This document shows positions 45,308 through 57,100 of a DNA stretch of 64,000 nucleotides, piece after piece. The stretch's first letter is position 1. The number at the start of each line of letters is the position of its first letter. The position numbers and the translations under genes were made by a program. The notes beneath the pieces are model-generated. The model was not told where the DNA came from. It was given only the letters and a program-made list of their open reading frames with translations, and did no database searches. Source of the DNA: Phoronis australis (taxonomy: Eukaryota > Phoronida > Phoronidae); the NCBI GenBank assembly GCA_002633005.1, contig NMRA01000056.1:715015-779014 (forward strand), given 5' to 3'.

Positions 45308-48300
45308 ATGACTGTAAACATATCCGACGTTAAGGTGCTGGATAACCCATCACTTTTCCAAAATCCGTTTCAGTTTGAGATCACATTTGAGTGTTTGGAG
45401 CACCTTTCCGATGGTAAGTAAACACCCGGTCTCTGGCACTTTGGATCTGAACTTGGAAGATAAATAAGATGAAAGATCAGTTTCACTTTGTCGTTTCACA
45501 TTTGTGTGCTTCATATTTCCGTTATCTAGTTTTAAGCGCTGTCAATATTCAAACCATCGTTAGCTGATGGTTTTTGACTGTTTTCAACCTGTGGTCAAAG
45601 TTAACACCAAGTGAAAGTTTGATTTAGGCCACAACATAGTCTTACTCTTAGTCTTAGACTCTTAGACTTGAAACGTGACTTACTTTAAAGAAGAATGCCA
45701 CCCGATTTAATTAGTCTTTTTTACTGTCTTAATCTGTCTATATCCACATCGCCTCTTATACGGTCGACCTCACCTTGCTGAGAGGTGTCGCGTTAACATG
45801 TGAGGAAGGTTAGAAACAAAGCAGCGACATTAGTGGTTCATCTGCAGAGTGAATGCCGCTACATTGCGCTGCATCGTTCCCGCTTGTCCGAACTATGAAG
45901 CTGCGAAAAAAGCGGGTAGTTTTTTCGACTTCCTCGAGAGCTCGAAATGCTTAGGAAGTGGCTCACGGTAGTGAAGAATGAAAGGTATGCTGTTAATAGC
46001 AAGTATGAGGCCGTGAAACATCTCCGTGTCTGTTGCCGGCATTTCGTCGACAGTGATTTCTGTGATGAATTCAGGCTTACCAAAGAACTATCCATTAGTT
46101 CTGTTGCCTTTGTATGTTCACGGTGCCTCTCTAGTATTTCTTGATCAGTGTATTTGTGTTTGAACTGATAGCCTGAAACCTAACGATCCGACCCGTGAAG
46201 TCTTCATCGGATGCCAGTGAGCTCTTGACTAAGTTGGGATTGGTGCCAGGCGTGTTGCCATGTAGACGTTTATTATTTTGCGTTCTGTTTCTAAATGAAT
46301 TATTCTCATCCTAAAATGATCCTAACCATGCTTATATGAAGCTGAAACAAAGTCCGTCTCATTAGTTACAATTTGTAATGCCTTGGAGTGTTCGTGAGTG
46401 CAAATGTTTTGAGATGCCAGCAATGAATAAATCACAGCGTTACCGGCTTCAGATGCAATAATTAAGGTAAATGACCGATGTGGATATAGACCGATTAAGA
46501 CGGTAAGACTAATTAAATCGGGTGGCCTGCTTTAACCAGTTTTATGTCTTTTTCCAGATCTGGAATGGAAGATAATCTACGTGGGCTCTGCTGAAAGCGA
46601 AGATTACGATCAGATTTTAGATTCTGTTTTTGTGGGTCCTATTCCCCCTGGGAAGCATATGTTTGTTTTTCAAGTACGTAAACAAATTTTCTTCATTTTT
46701 ATGAAGTTTCAAAAACACGTTTCAATTTGTTTAATAGTAGCAATTAAAAATAATTACAGAAAATGTCATTTATTTATATTTTAATGCCAAGAATTTCACA
46801 GTTTTGTAATAGTAACTGTACTGTACAAAGTAGGCTAGCAGTGCAGTGAAATTTCATTTATGTGTATTTATTGAGAAATTTGGCAAAATGAAATTTCATT
46901 TTGCTTCGTATTATGATCTAAATTTCAGAAAATTATTCGTAATCGGATTGTTTAACCTACAATGCCATGAACACGCTTGTCACACAGGTCAAATTCCGAC
47001 AGTTCAAATGTGACAACCCTTCATTGAATTATATTCACATTTTATCCCTCATTTCAGGCTAATCCACCCAACACGGACAAGATACCCTTACCTGATGCAG
47101 TAGGCGTTACAGTTGTACTGTTGACGTGTTCGTATAGAAACCAGGAATTCATCCGCGTTGGTTACTATGTCAACAATGAGTATACCGATCCGGAACTAAG
47201 GGAAAACCCTCCGGGAGTGCCAGACTTTAAAAAGGTTGGACGTTCGATAAAACATTTGTCATGGATCATTGGCTTTGTTCAATTTCACTTTCTGCTGGTC
47301 TTCAGTTGTCCGTTACAGAGACAGGATTACCTGTGACAATTTGACATTCTGCGACAAAACTTGCTTGAAATTCTGTGACATTTTGAAAATTTTGTGACAG
47401 TGTGAGCCAAGTAGGCTGTTACATTTTTGTTGGTTTTAGAAATACTTTATACTGCATCAAGTGATGGTTCACGTTTTTTCTCAAATTGCATGATTTTGGA
47501 ATTCACCATGATCATTGGCAAATTTATGATACACATAAAGTTGATGTGAAAAACTGGCAACTGAGACTTACCTGTGACATTTTGAAAATTTTGAGACGTG
47601 ACGAATTGTGACTTGCCATTCAACACGAATCCTTAGTCTGTCATTAAAAAGAACTATGTTCTTTCAATTTCGCTGACAATGACAAAGTCGCTATGGAGCT
47701 ATATAACTTTTTATGCTAGAAAATGTTCCATTCAATTTTGATTTCATTGTTTGCAGTTATTGTTTGACCTTTCCAAATTTCTTTATGTTATTACTGTTTT
47801 TTAGATATTGTATGCAAATTTAATTGAAGCACCATTTGTTTGGTTTTTTGATATGGCAAATTAGCATTCCTATTTAAGAATGATCAAAGGATGAAGCAAA
47901 CGGAGTTTATTGAAATTTGCGATTTCGGCTTGACCTACTTAGCCCCGTGTGCATTTCCTCCATACTCAGTCTAAACTTGGGAATCGTGAAAAGGTGATTA
48001 GGCCAAAACAAGGATTGTTAGTTCGGGTCTTTACCCCGACTCATTTTGGGATCTGCTCTCACTGTCTATAAAAGTCCTACCGGTATCAGTTTCGGTCAAG
48101 GTCTCGTGTTTTTTTTTGAAAAACTGCACAAAGGCATAAAAAGCAAACAAGACTTGAAAGCCACGATTTGCCAAGCGACAAATAAAAAAATCCATCATTT
48201 TTGCTGGTCTCAGGTGGATTTTCTTTTTTTGGAAAGGGACGCAACTATTAAGAATACTGCACCACCGACTCAGTTTTTAAAAAATCCTCAAACCAGAACC

Positions 48301-48636
48301 AACTATTAAATAATTTGTGGCCTTAATTGTGTACTATAGCTTGGAAACTGTTGATGACTGAAATACTCAATTTTTTTTTTGAAATTCTGTAAGGTAATGT
48401 ACGCTCTCTCATTCTAGTTAACACGAAATATTCTGGCCACATCGCCACGAGTCACAAGATTCAAGATCGAGTGGGACAACGCTGGTTCGGAAAATGTACC
48501 TCCAGCGGGGAACACAAGCAACGAGTCTAATCTTCCAGTCCAGCAACAGCAGCAGTCAGCCAGCAATAGTGACCAGTTCCCGTTAAAATTGAACAATACG
48601 GATAGTAATAATGCTGAACCGATGGAGTCTAGTTAG
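45308..48636 (+). CDS. ASF1: Histone H3-H4 chaperone ASF1 (4 exons, 205 aa)
   Basis: Exons 45308-45413, 46558-46673, 47058-47234 and 48418-48636 join in frame (phases 1, 0, 0) with GT..AG borders. The product is 205 aa, close to human ASF1A (204). ASF1 binds H3-H4 dimers in the nucleus and hands them to CAF-1 or HIRA for nucleosome assembly. The conserved immunoglobulin-like core fills about residues 1-154: VLDNPS near the N-terminus, [67 protein letters not shown] and [18 protein letters not shown]. Residues known to contact histones are present: D53, V93 and R107, equivalent to human D54, V94 and R108. The tail is Q/N/S-rich with a run of five Gln rather than strongly acidic. The N-terminus is one residue shorter and more divergent than in vertebrates. 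Its last exon is repeated downstream, probably an assembly artefact. Confidence 0.95.
45870..46113 (+). pseudogene. THAP zinc-finger domain remnant, frameshifted, in ASF1 intron 1
   Basis: Two adjacent plus-strand frames together spell a THAP domain. The first (from 45870) gives [21 protein letters not shown], which is the C-x4-C start and the SF..F motif. After a frame change near 45941-45949 the second gives [19 protein letters not shown], then [11 protein letters not shown] (C-x2-H), then a degenerate AVPTIF-like end (SSVAFV). THAP domains are DNA-binding zinc fingers of about 80-90 residues found in P-element-type transposases and in host regulators (family knowledge). The frame break, the lack of any further transposase or regulator sequence and the intronic position indicate a dead fragment. 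A sequencing indel cannot be excluded. Confidence 0.6.
47235..48417 (+). other. ASF1: ASF1 intron 3
   Basis: Runs from donor gttgga to the acceptor ending cattctag. It contains repeated phrases such as ctgtgacattttgaaaattt (about 47363-47400 and 47573-47600). From 48238 onward the sequence is repeated after the N at 48764. Confidence 0.7.
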
Positions 48637-48763
48637 CCCAGAATGCATTGCTGCCTATCTGGGATTGTTTTATAACGGACGTATAGTCAAAAAATCACTC
48701 TATCCTGTTCGGTTATCAGACGTTTTATAAAAGAAGTAATAGTTGTGGACAAGTGATAGTGTG
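48238..48763 (+). repeat. Duplicated block, copy A (contains ASF1 last exon)
   Basis: From gacgcaacta at 48238 through ...gtgatagtgtg at 48763 the sequence recurs after the N. The first 10 bp recur at 48765-48774 and the remainder at about 49594-50104, with the transposon at 48775-49590 between. Differences are few: a T-run two bases longer here, gtttt/atttt, gag/gaa and ctgt/ctat. Confidence 0.9.
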
Positions 48764-48764
48764 N
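48764..48764. other. Single N at duplication junction
   Basis: One N separates the end of duplicated block A from the start of block B. Its position exactly at the junction suggests a contig join, not a base-call failure. Confidence 0.85.
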
Positions 48765-48774
48765 GACGCAACTA

Positions 48775-49590
48775 AGGGCTGTTCCAGTAAAATCCATGTG
48801 GGAGGGGGGGGACGGCAGTAGAAATAAAAATTCATGGGTGGTGGTCTTCAGAAAAAAACTCAAATTATGGGTGGTCGTTCCTGTAAGAAGTGATGCATTA
48901 AAAATGGGTGGTATTTTTTGACCAGTTAATGTTGACAGGTTGGTTACTTCAGCGTCAAAACTCACATTGGCATAATTATATCTTAACTTATCCCAGTACA
49001 AAAAGTCCATATTGCCAGTGAACAGAGTGCAATATGTTCAGTAAGCCATTAATCAAGTCATGGGCAACTTGATTTGAGCCAAATGTTTGTCTCCAGTCCT
49101 ATTGAATTGAAAAGTTATGCAACACTAAACTGGTGTTAACACATATAAGAAAATTGATGATTTTTAAATAAAAAGTATGAAGAGTAAGATAAACAAGTTC
49201 CAATATTCACTTGACATAGAAGTATAAAAGAGTTCGTGGAGACAGTTTGAGATTCATAGATCCTTATAATTGAAAAAGTGTTCATTGAAATTATAGACAC
49301 ATGGTGACCAGAGACACCTGGTGGCTGCCAAAAGTATTGCTCACAGGCTACTTTAGTTTTTGACAATAGTGGACGAGACAACTAGTTCTTGTCTGTCAAT
49401 CATCTAAGTTCTTAACAGGTCCTCCTGGAGACAATTTGTTTGCAAGTGTTGGATTTTATATTTTAACCTATTAAAAATAATTGAAAAAATATGGGTCATG
49501 GGTTGGAGAAATAAATGAAAAATATGGGCGGTGGGTACGAAATAAAAGTGCCTTCCCCCCCTCCCATACAGATTTTGCTGGAACAGCCCT
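48775..49590. mobile_element. 816-bp TIR element inserted in copy B of the duplicated block
   Basis: Left end agggctgttccagtaaaatc then catgtgggaggggggg; right end cccccctcccatacagattt then tgctggaacagccct, the imperfect reverse complement over about 35 bp. The interior is non-coding with ccaccca/tgggtgg-rich subterminal stretches (atgggtggtgg, gggcggtggg). It interrupts the phrase gacgcaacta(tt)aagaatactg, which is uninterrupted in copy A. The exact target duplication is unclear because two bases differ at the right junction. Confidence 0.85.
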
Positions 49591-49593
49591 AAA

Positions 49594-50104
49594 AGAATAC
49601 TGCACCACCGACTCAATTTTTAAAAAATCCTCAAACCAGAACCAACTATTAAATAATTTGTGGCCTTAATTGTGTACTATAGCTTGGAAACTGTTGATGA
49701 CTGAAATACTCAATTCTTTTTGAAATTCTATAAGGTAATGTACGCTCTCTCATTCTAGTTAACACGAAATATTCTGGCCACATCGCCACGAGTCACAAGA
49801 TTCAAGATCGAATGGGACAACGCTGGTTCGGAAAATGTACCTCCAGCGGGGAACACAAGCAACGAGTCTAATCTTCCAGTCCAGCAACAGCAGCAGTCAG
49901 CCAGCAATAGTGACCAGTTCCCGTTAAAATTGAACAATACGGATAGTAATAATGCTGAACCGATGGAGTCTAGTTAGCCCAGAATGCATTGCTGCCTATC
50001 TGGGATTGTTTTATAACGGACGTATAGTCAAAAAATCACTCTATCCTGTTCGGTTATCAGACGTTTTATAAAAGAAGTAATAGTTGTGGACAAGTGATAG
50101 TGTG
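49594..50104 (+). repeat. Duplicated block, copy B
   Basis: About 511 bp nearly identical to 48252-48763, offset 1341-1343 bp. It includes the end of ASF1 intron 3, the last exon and about 130 bp of 3' UTR. The sequence after 50104 has no counterpart in copy A, which stops at the N. Confidence 0.9.
49759..49977 (+). CDS. ASF1: Second copy of ASF1 terminal exon
   Basis: The coding sequence is identical in translation to 48418-48636: 72 codons plus TAG, the acceptor cattctag retained, and a silent gag-to-gaa change in the codon before TGG. It has no exons 1-3 of its own. Either copy could complete the transcript from exon 3. Because copy B runs on into unique downstream sequence, this one probably represents the true genomic continuation, and copy A the alternative allele. 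Confidence 0.85.
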   Translation, partial: LTRNILATSPRVTRFKIEWDNAGSENVPPAGNTSNESNLPVQQQQQSASNSDQFPLKLNNTDSNNAEPMESS

Positions 50105-51440
50105 TTATGTGCTACAAATGTGGAATGAATGTGTTGCTGTGGCTGTTCTGCTGGCCTCAGGATAAAAGCCAAATCTTTTCTCAAGAAGTTGTGCTTTGAT
50201 GATGACATAGAACAAAAAACTGCAGAGAAGGGAATTTTGTCCAACCGGGTCGATCAGGTATCTCCAGCCAGTTGCTGGGAAAATGACTAGTGGTTTTAGT
50301 TTGTTGTTCAGGCTATTGAAAGCTTTAGAAAGGTCCATGAACTTTGAGGGAATATCTGCCTATTGTTTAATTCTTCGCCCACTAGATGAGTGGTAACTAC
50401 ACATGTGGTTGGCATTTTGTATGCCTTTATTTTGACTCTTCGTTATTTTTCAAATCACGTTATGAATCCTGGTGAAGCTCGACACAGCTATATGGCTGGG
50501 ATCCACCCCCATGTCAACATGTGGATTCTTGGACAATAACACCTCCTGTTGGCCATTTTGAGTTTTGGCTGTATATACTCTTTGTGTGTCAGTTTTTGTT
50601 AAACATTTTGATAGATTGTTAAGAAACATGACACAAATATATGGCAGGGATGCACCAGCACTAGTTGATAAGGTTTGCAAACGGATTTGACCATGCTACA
50701 GCACTCTCGTTGGTTATGGCTTTCTGCAAGATATTCATTCTCAAAGTTGTCCTCATTACCTCCAGAACTGTGTGTGGACTATTCACGAACAATCAACCCA
50801 TAACGATTTTGAATAATATCAGAAAGATTCTGATAGTTCATTTTGAAATAGTATTAGTCTTTAAACTTAATTTCCTGTTCCGTAATACTGAATTGTCAGT
50901 AAAAATTCTAGATTCATAACAAACCTTTCGTTAAGAGTGATTTCTGCAATTGATGTTGGGCTTGCTTCTTTGAAGTTAGAAGCACGGAGCCTGTTTTCTC
51001 AAAGGTCACAAGTCTTGGCCAAGATAGTTCACACTGTTCATTATTGTGGCTTGTGAAGGCATGCTTTAACTTTTATAAAAAAATTATAAACTTTACATTA
51101 GTTGCAATGTTTTCGCTTTCCTAAAAGCAGTGTCCTTTGCAATACAGTGCCTATGACCGGGTGTTTGATAAAATGGGCTCGTGGTCCCCTATTTCCAGGG
51201 GAAACAAGAATGTTCTATGTACATAAGTTGTAGACACTGATTCTGAATCATTTGTGTAATATTTATTTTTTATTCTCCTCAACTATTTTTGTACAATGTA
51301 AGAAATGATTTTCCGTTCAGTAGTCACTGTGTCTACCAAAAGTGTTGAAGACAGAATTGCTTTATCAAGTAGAATTAGAACAAGTTTATAGGACAACTGA
51401 TGTTTGCGACTTGTACATAATAAATTAATAAATGTTTAAT
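50105..51440 (+). other. ASF1: Probable ASF1 3' UTR
   Basis: Sequence following the ASF1 stop without obvious repeats or exons. Two overlapping AATAAA polyadenylation signals occur at 51419-51424 and 51427-51432, which would give a 3' UTR of about 1.45 kb. The link to ASF1 is inferred from position and orientation only. Confidence 0.4.
51419..51432 (+). promoter_or_regulatory. Candidate polyadenylation signals
   Basis: Two AATAAA hexamers in the phrase ataataaattaataaatgtt. They are the first such pair noted downstream of the ASF1 stop codon. Confidence 0.4.
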
Positions 51441-54121
51441 AATAAGTTCATTGTTATGTTTACCATGTGTTTCTTGGATGAAACTATCCTTTTGGGTTTA
51501 GGAATTTGTTACCGTAGTTTCCACAAAATGAACAACGCTATGTTTGCCAACAACAAACTTCTCTATTACAGTCCATAGATGCAAGACACTCGCGAATAAA
51601 GCTTGTGTGATCTCAGGAGAAACTCACTCTACAAAAGCACCAGCCATTTGTGGGATTAAATCATTCCACTGCTCAAACTAACTTAGTTCTTCCAGCATAT
51701 ATTTCAGTCAACAACAATTTTACAAACAACAGTGCAGCCAACAAGGTGTGTGACTCGTCAGTATCCCCAAGATTGGCTGGTCTTAACAACAGGGCAAAGC
51801 TTAATGTAGACACGATCTCATAGTGCATTACATTGCAATTCAGTTACAGGTTTGTAGAACCCTAACAAGAAGTGTTTTTAGCCAATATATCTCCAAACCT
51901 ACAGATTTTAATTCAGTAAAAGTATACTTTCAGCAGGAGGCCTGTAGAATTTCAGGTTTTACTTTATACAAATCTGCTGTTAATTGGGTCATGTGACCAT
52001 GTCTTTTTAGTTAAATTGAGCAAAAAAATTAGTATTCGTCCATAGGAAAACAAAGTTATCAATATCCAAATTTCATTTGAGCTATTAAATATCCCAAGAC
52101 GAAATATGCCAAAAACGGCATTTGGGTTTATCCTTTGGTTTCATGCAACTTTTTAAGTTTTTTTCATAAAAAAATTTTAAGTCCTATTTGTTGATATCCC
52201 ATCTCGCAAATGTGCAATATTTTAAAAGCAATTCACAACAGTGATTTGGAGAGCACATCAAAAAGCAGACGTGAACCTGAAAGTTTCATACGAATCCAAT
52301 CGACCAATTCTGAGACGAGATGTTCTGAAGTTCGTCAAATTTGGTCATTTTTCAAGGGTCCTAAATAACTTAACAAAAGTACAGGCTTCTGATAAATGCA
52401 TACCGGTGAACTTGACATTTATACACAACATTCAATACTCCAACCCAGTCTTCCCTTTTGCAGATGCTGCTATTACTGAGAATTTCTCATATGTAAGCTC
52501 CAGGGTACCTGAAAATTTCTTGCCTCATCTATATTATGATTATCCAAATAGCCGAGAAAATGATGCACGTTGGTTCCAAATCTCAAAGCTGCATTTCGCC
52601 CCATTTTGCTGGCTAAAAATTGAATTGGACCTTTTATTCTCGCAGAACCACAAATATTTCTTACCATGATGTGATTCTATTTTAGTTACCGACAAGAACG
52701 TCAAAATCATCAGCAATTGGTTTTGGGACAACCTTAAAATTAAGAATTCAAAAATGGCGCACATACAAATTGCTGCCACTTGTGTTATAAATGGAATCCT
52801 ATCACGAGAAGAAACATGAGACTGACTTGTGAGAGTATAAGGCCCATTTTTTTCATTTTTTCAGCCAGCTAAATGCCGAAATGCTACTTTAATTGAAAAT
52901 ACATGATTGCAAAAGAGCATTTAAAACAACTGGCAGCCTGTAAACATGAACTGACATTCTGAGATCAAGAGCGTTTCTAGAAATTTATGAAAAGCGACAG
53001 AGTTACACCTGGTGTACTTTTGTACCACCTCCTTTGGCATAACGGTGTTAACCTGTTGCTGTACAGCAGGAATTTGCCCAACATTTGTAAGATTACGCTT
53101 GTTTTTCACACACAAGGCTATAGGGACGATCATGCAAAAACACACTTTTCTGCTAAGTTTGAAAATCTGCTTGCGGTCTATTGTTCCCAAAACATTTATT
53201 GTGGCTGTTGTTTGCTCTCTCTTTGAGACCCTACATATCGGAGAGTTAACACCTTTGTCAATTTCATCGCAACCATCAGGTTCCCAGTGCTCTCAAGTAG
53301 CAGGGACATAAATATTACCATCAACACCGCATGATCATATAGATTTTTTGTGAAATCCTACAAACCATGGACAAATATTATTATCAGAAATTTTACCATT
53401 ATGTCACTATTCATACTCTTCATCGTTTTTAAACTGTAGTACCTTACCACTCAGACTCTTGGTGACTGGGATTCTCACAGAGGAGAGCAAATGCCAGGTT
53501 AATTTGCCACGTAATCTTGACAATATCTTATTCACTGTTACCGGCAGTTTTTTCTTCACTGTCGCACACACATGCAGACATCACATGTGAAATACGACTT
53601 AGGGTTTCTTGAAAATGTTTGCACTAACATCCAAGGCTTTTAGCAAGAACCTGGAACTTTACAGCAACACAGTTATTGCCTGTTAAAAAAACCCTGAAAA
53701 CCAAATTAGATCTGGCACTGTCATAAAATCGGTCCCTTTAATATTTCTTAATACGATAGGACACTGTTTCCATTACAAACTCCAGTCAAATGCAATGCAT
53801 GCATCTACCATTTTCAAATTCCCAAGATTAGAGTTGGTCAACCCCAATAACAGCAGTGTTTTCTTAAGTCGCTGTTTCTTGATTTTCTTTTTGGTAATGG
53901 AAACAAGATCCTATCGTGGAAAGGAATGTTATGAGACTGATTTTGTGAGAGTAACATGTCTAATTCGACATTCGTTTTTAGCTACGTAAACAATATCAAA
54001 TGCAGCTTTAATGAAGTTACCCTCCTGGAGCAAGAATACGAGTGTCTCTCTGACATCAATGAAGCAGTCATTCAAGCAGATCTACAATAGCTTCACAATA
54101 ATATTACATCCTCAGACTACG
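51441..54121. other. Intergenic DNA between convergent ASF1 and OGFOD1
   Basis: Contains family Z copy 3 at 51905-52380. The 142-codon frame at 52241-52669 overlaps that repeat and is not a gene. Phrases such as gagactgactt(g)tgagagta near 52816 and 53935 are shared between two places, again repeat-like. No exon was recognised. Confidence 0.5.
51905..52380 (+). repeat. Dispersed repeat family Z, copy 3
   Basis: Shares ttcagtaaaagtatac, cctgtagaatttcaggtttt, tcatgtgaccatgtcttttt and cctgaaagtttcatacgaat with 36676-37090 and, reversed, with 4330-4800. Confidence 0.6.
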
Positions 54122-57100
54122 TCATGACTGTGAAGACGTGTTAGATTCGTGGTAAACCAGAGACACATTGTGCAGCGACTGGTCTTTACAGTTCTCACGA
54201 TATTGATGATTGATATGTTTCACAAACTGAAGTGTGTCTTTGTCCCGGTACACCAGTGATAACGAGTTCTCTACTGGGTTCACTGTCAACAGCTGTGAAA
54301 AGGAAGGGATGTTCTTGTTAACTCTATTTTATTTGCTAATTAAAACCGACACACACTTGAAAAAGCTACAAGTCCTTTGTCAAAGTGAGTAACTTATGGC
54401 CATAAAACTGATAGTTTGTTATGGCTGGAGACAAAGCATTCGAAATGACCCACCACAACAAGGCAACTTGGCAGGCACTGGTCTCAAGCAATAACGAACT
54501 GTCACTTCTTTGCAACATCCAAATCTCATCTACTGTGACTAAGGAGTAATTTAGGACCAATTTCATAATGGTTCGTGGACTATGGTAGAAATTCTTCAGT
54601 TTGGCACACAATATGGTGGAGAGATGAAATTTCATTTTGTCAAATTTTTCAACAAAAATAACCTTCAGGAAAATTTGCTTTGCTCTATAGCATTGTTTGT
54701 ATGGTAAAACTTTAAGCATTTGCAACAATGCATCTGAAAAATAGAAATATGACAATTTCAGCAATTATTCTTGTCAAAAATTGAAGAATGTTTACTGTAA
54801 ATCAAAAGTTAGCTTAGTGACAAACAACGGGTTTATAATCAACATAAATATTTACAAAGTCAACATCTCATGTTATGGTCCAATTGAAGAGAACAGCGAA
54901 ATGAAAACCTATTACAACAAATTCTTAACACAACTGGTCATTTTTTGAAATGAATGCTCCCTGTTTACAAACCTCCTCATCTTCATCCCGGGCCACGTAA
55001 CATGTATAGCCTCCATACTCTGGCGACCAATCTGACAGAAAAGCAAATTCAACAAACATCAATAAGCACAGCTGAGTACTCTCGAAACATCACCAGGTAC
55101 AGCAATCATCAGTATAATTCTGCAGAACTACACGCTAAACACGATCGTATGAAATCCTTTCCCTTCCACAAGACTCCTTACCACACACAGTACTTGCCGC
55201 ATTTACATTTTAGTACATTTACCCATTAGAGACAATCCAAGTCTGTACAGTAAAAATTTCACTGATACGAAACACAAATTTTATGTAAACATGGACAACA
55301 GCGAAAGTTTTACACGAAACAATAAAAGTAATGTACAGCTCAAACTAATGTATACATGAGAGTTATAGAGCAGGAGACCTCACTCAATAGTCTAGCAGAG
55401 TGGTCTAGTAGAATCAGAACCCATGATCATTATATTGGGAAGTGGCAACTCTACCACTCCATTCTGATGGTGAATTCAGCTTGCACTCATTCTGACAGCA
55501 CGACCTCCACATGTGGTCAGTCATTACGACAACGAATTTCACTTGCGGTCAGTCATCATGATGTGTAATGTCACTTGTGGTCAGTCGTCATGACGGGGGC
55601 ACTCAGGTGTCATGACGGGGGGAACTCAGGTATCAAGAAGAGGAATTCCGGGTCATTTTTTCCAGATTGTTTTTGGCACAAATTCAGGCACAATAAATTC
55701 AGACAACTTGTACTTAAAAAAACTGACCTCAAAATATTCATCATTCAGATTAGACTGAAATGAATTATGGACATGGAAAGAATTGCCTGTTAAATATTAC
55801 TTGCTAAAGTGGCTTGGCCCAACAGGCAATTTTATGTGCCGAACATAGCCTCAATAATAAAATGTTCTTCCCAAGTCCTGAAATTACTTCAATCAGAATA
55901 AGGAAGACATTGAAAACAGCTTATAGTCACGGTAAACGTCTTCATCAATTGTGGTGGTGAAAAGTGGCCCTTCGCAGTTAGCCAACCACTTACCAGAACA
56001 GTTGAAGAAGTAGTTGACATCCAATGCAAACTCGGCTCGCTCCAGATCATGGACGAGTGTATATGAGCCGTGTGATAACTGGCGCACCTCACAACTGCAG
56101 CACGGCTGTTTATCTGGAAAAAAGGCTCTCATTAATACCCAAAACCACTACTTTGGAGGCATTGTTTAATACATTTGGAAGGCGTCTGTAAAAAAATGGC
56201 ATCACTGTGAACACGATAGCTCTTCCCAACAATTGTGCTTTACTCAATTAGAATCAATGTGGTAAAACTTACAATACAATAGGGTTATGAAACAAGAGTG
56301 TCACGTAACATCAATTGAAAATATCAAAAGATGGATAGTATCTTAGTAACATAAAATTAATATTGATTTCGAAAACAGCTCAACTGGATGTGAAGATGCC
56401 AACTTTCCAATGGCAAAGGAGACCACAACATGCATAAAGCTTTTGAAATAATGAGACATTGCCATGCAGGAAATGGTTCACTCTGAAGCAGCAGCTGTTC
56501 TTACTCTCATCATCCGCTCCACTTGTGCTGGTACCAGGCTCTGTCATATCTTTTCGTTTCAACTCCAGCCCACTAATGTTAGACAGGACGTCAAACAATG
56601 CTTGGGAGCGAAACAAGGCTACCAACTGTTGCAGTACCTGAGGCAACGAATCCATTAAAAGCAGGTGATAATTCCTAAAAAAATATATAGACATATATAT
56701 CGTTATACCATGTAAGAAAGTGCGGGTCGGCTATTGAGGTAGTCCGTCAGAAAAGATAGAAAGAGCGAGGTTGCATCTCACCAGCCTGTTGTGACAACTA
56801 AAGTGGTGCATATAGAACACGAGCCAAGACTGAGTACACGCTGAATATGAATGAAACTGGCAACGACATACATGGGCAACAATATATAACGATCAACCAA
56901 TCAAGTGTGAGTTATAAATAAGGGCATCGCAAAACTGACGACAGTTCTAGGAACGGGAAGTATTACTAACCATTGCCTCCAAGAAACTGAACTAAACCAC
57001 AACTCACAGTTAGGTAACAGAATGACAAATTCACTGGTAAACACACAACTAACAGTGACAACCGAGAGAAGAAACTTTTTTTATTACATTACAAGCTTCT

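Noticed and set aside
48418-48596. Minus-strand 60-codon frame occurring identically at 48414-48596 and 49755-49937
   Set aside because: It is the antisense shadow of the two ASF1 terminal-exon copies, not a repeated gene.
52241-52669. 142-codon plus-strand frame
   Set aside because: Overlaps dispersed repeat Z, which occurs at two other places without keeping this frame. No domain recognised.
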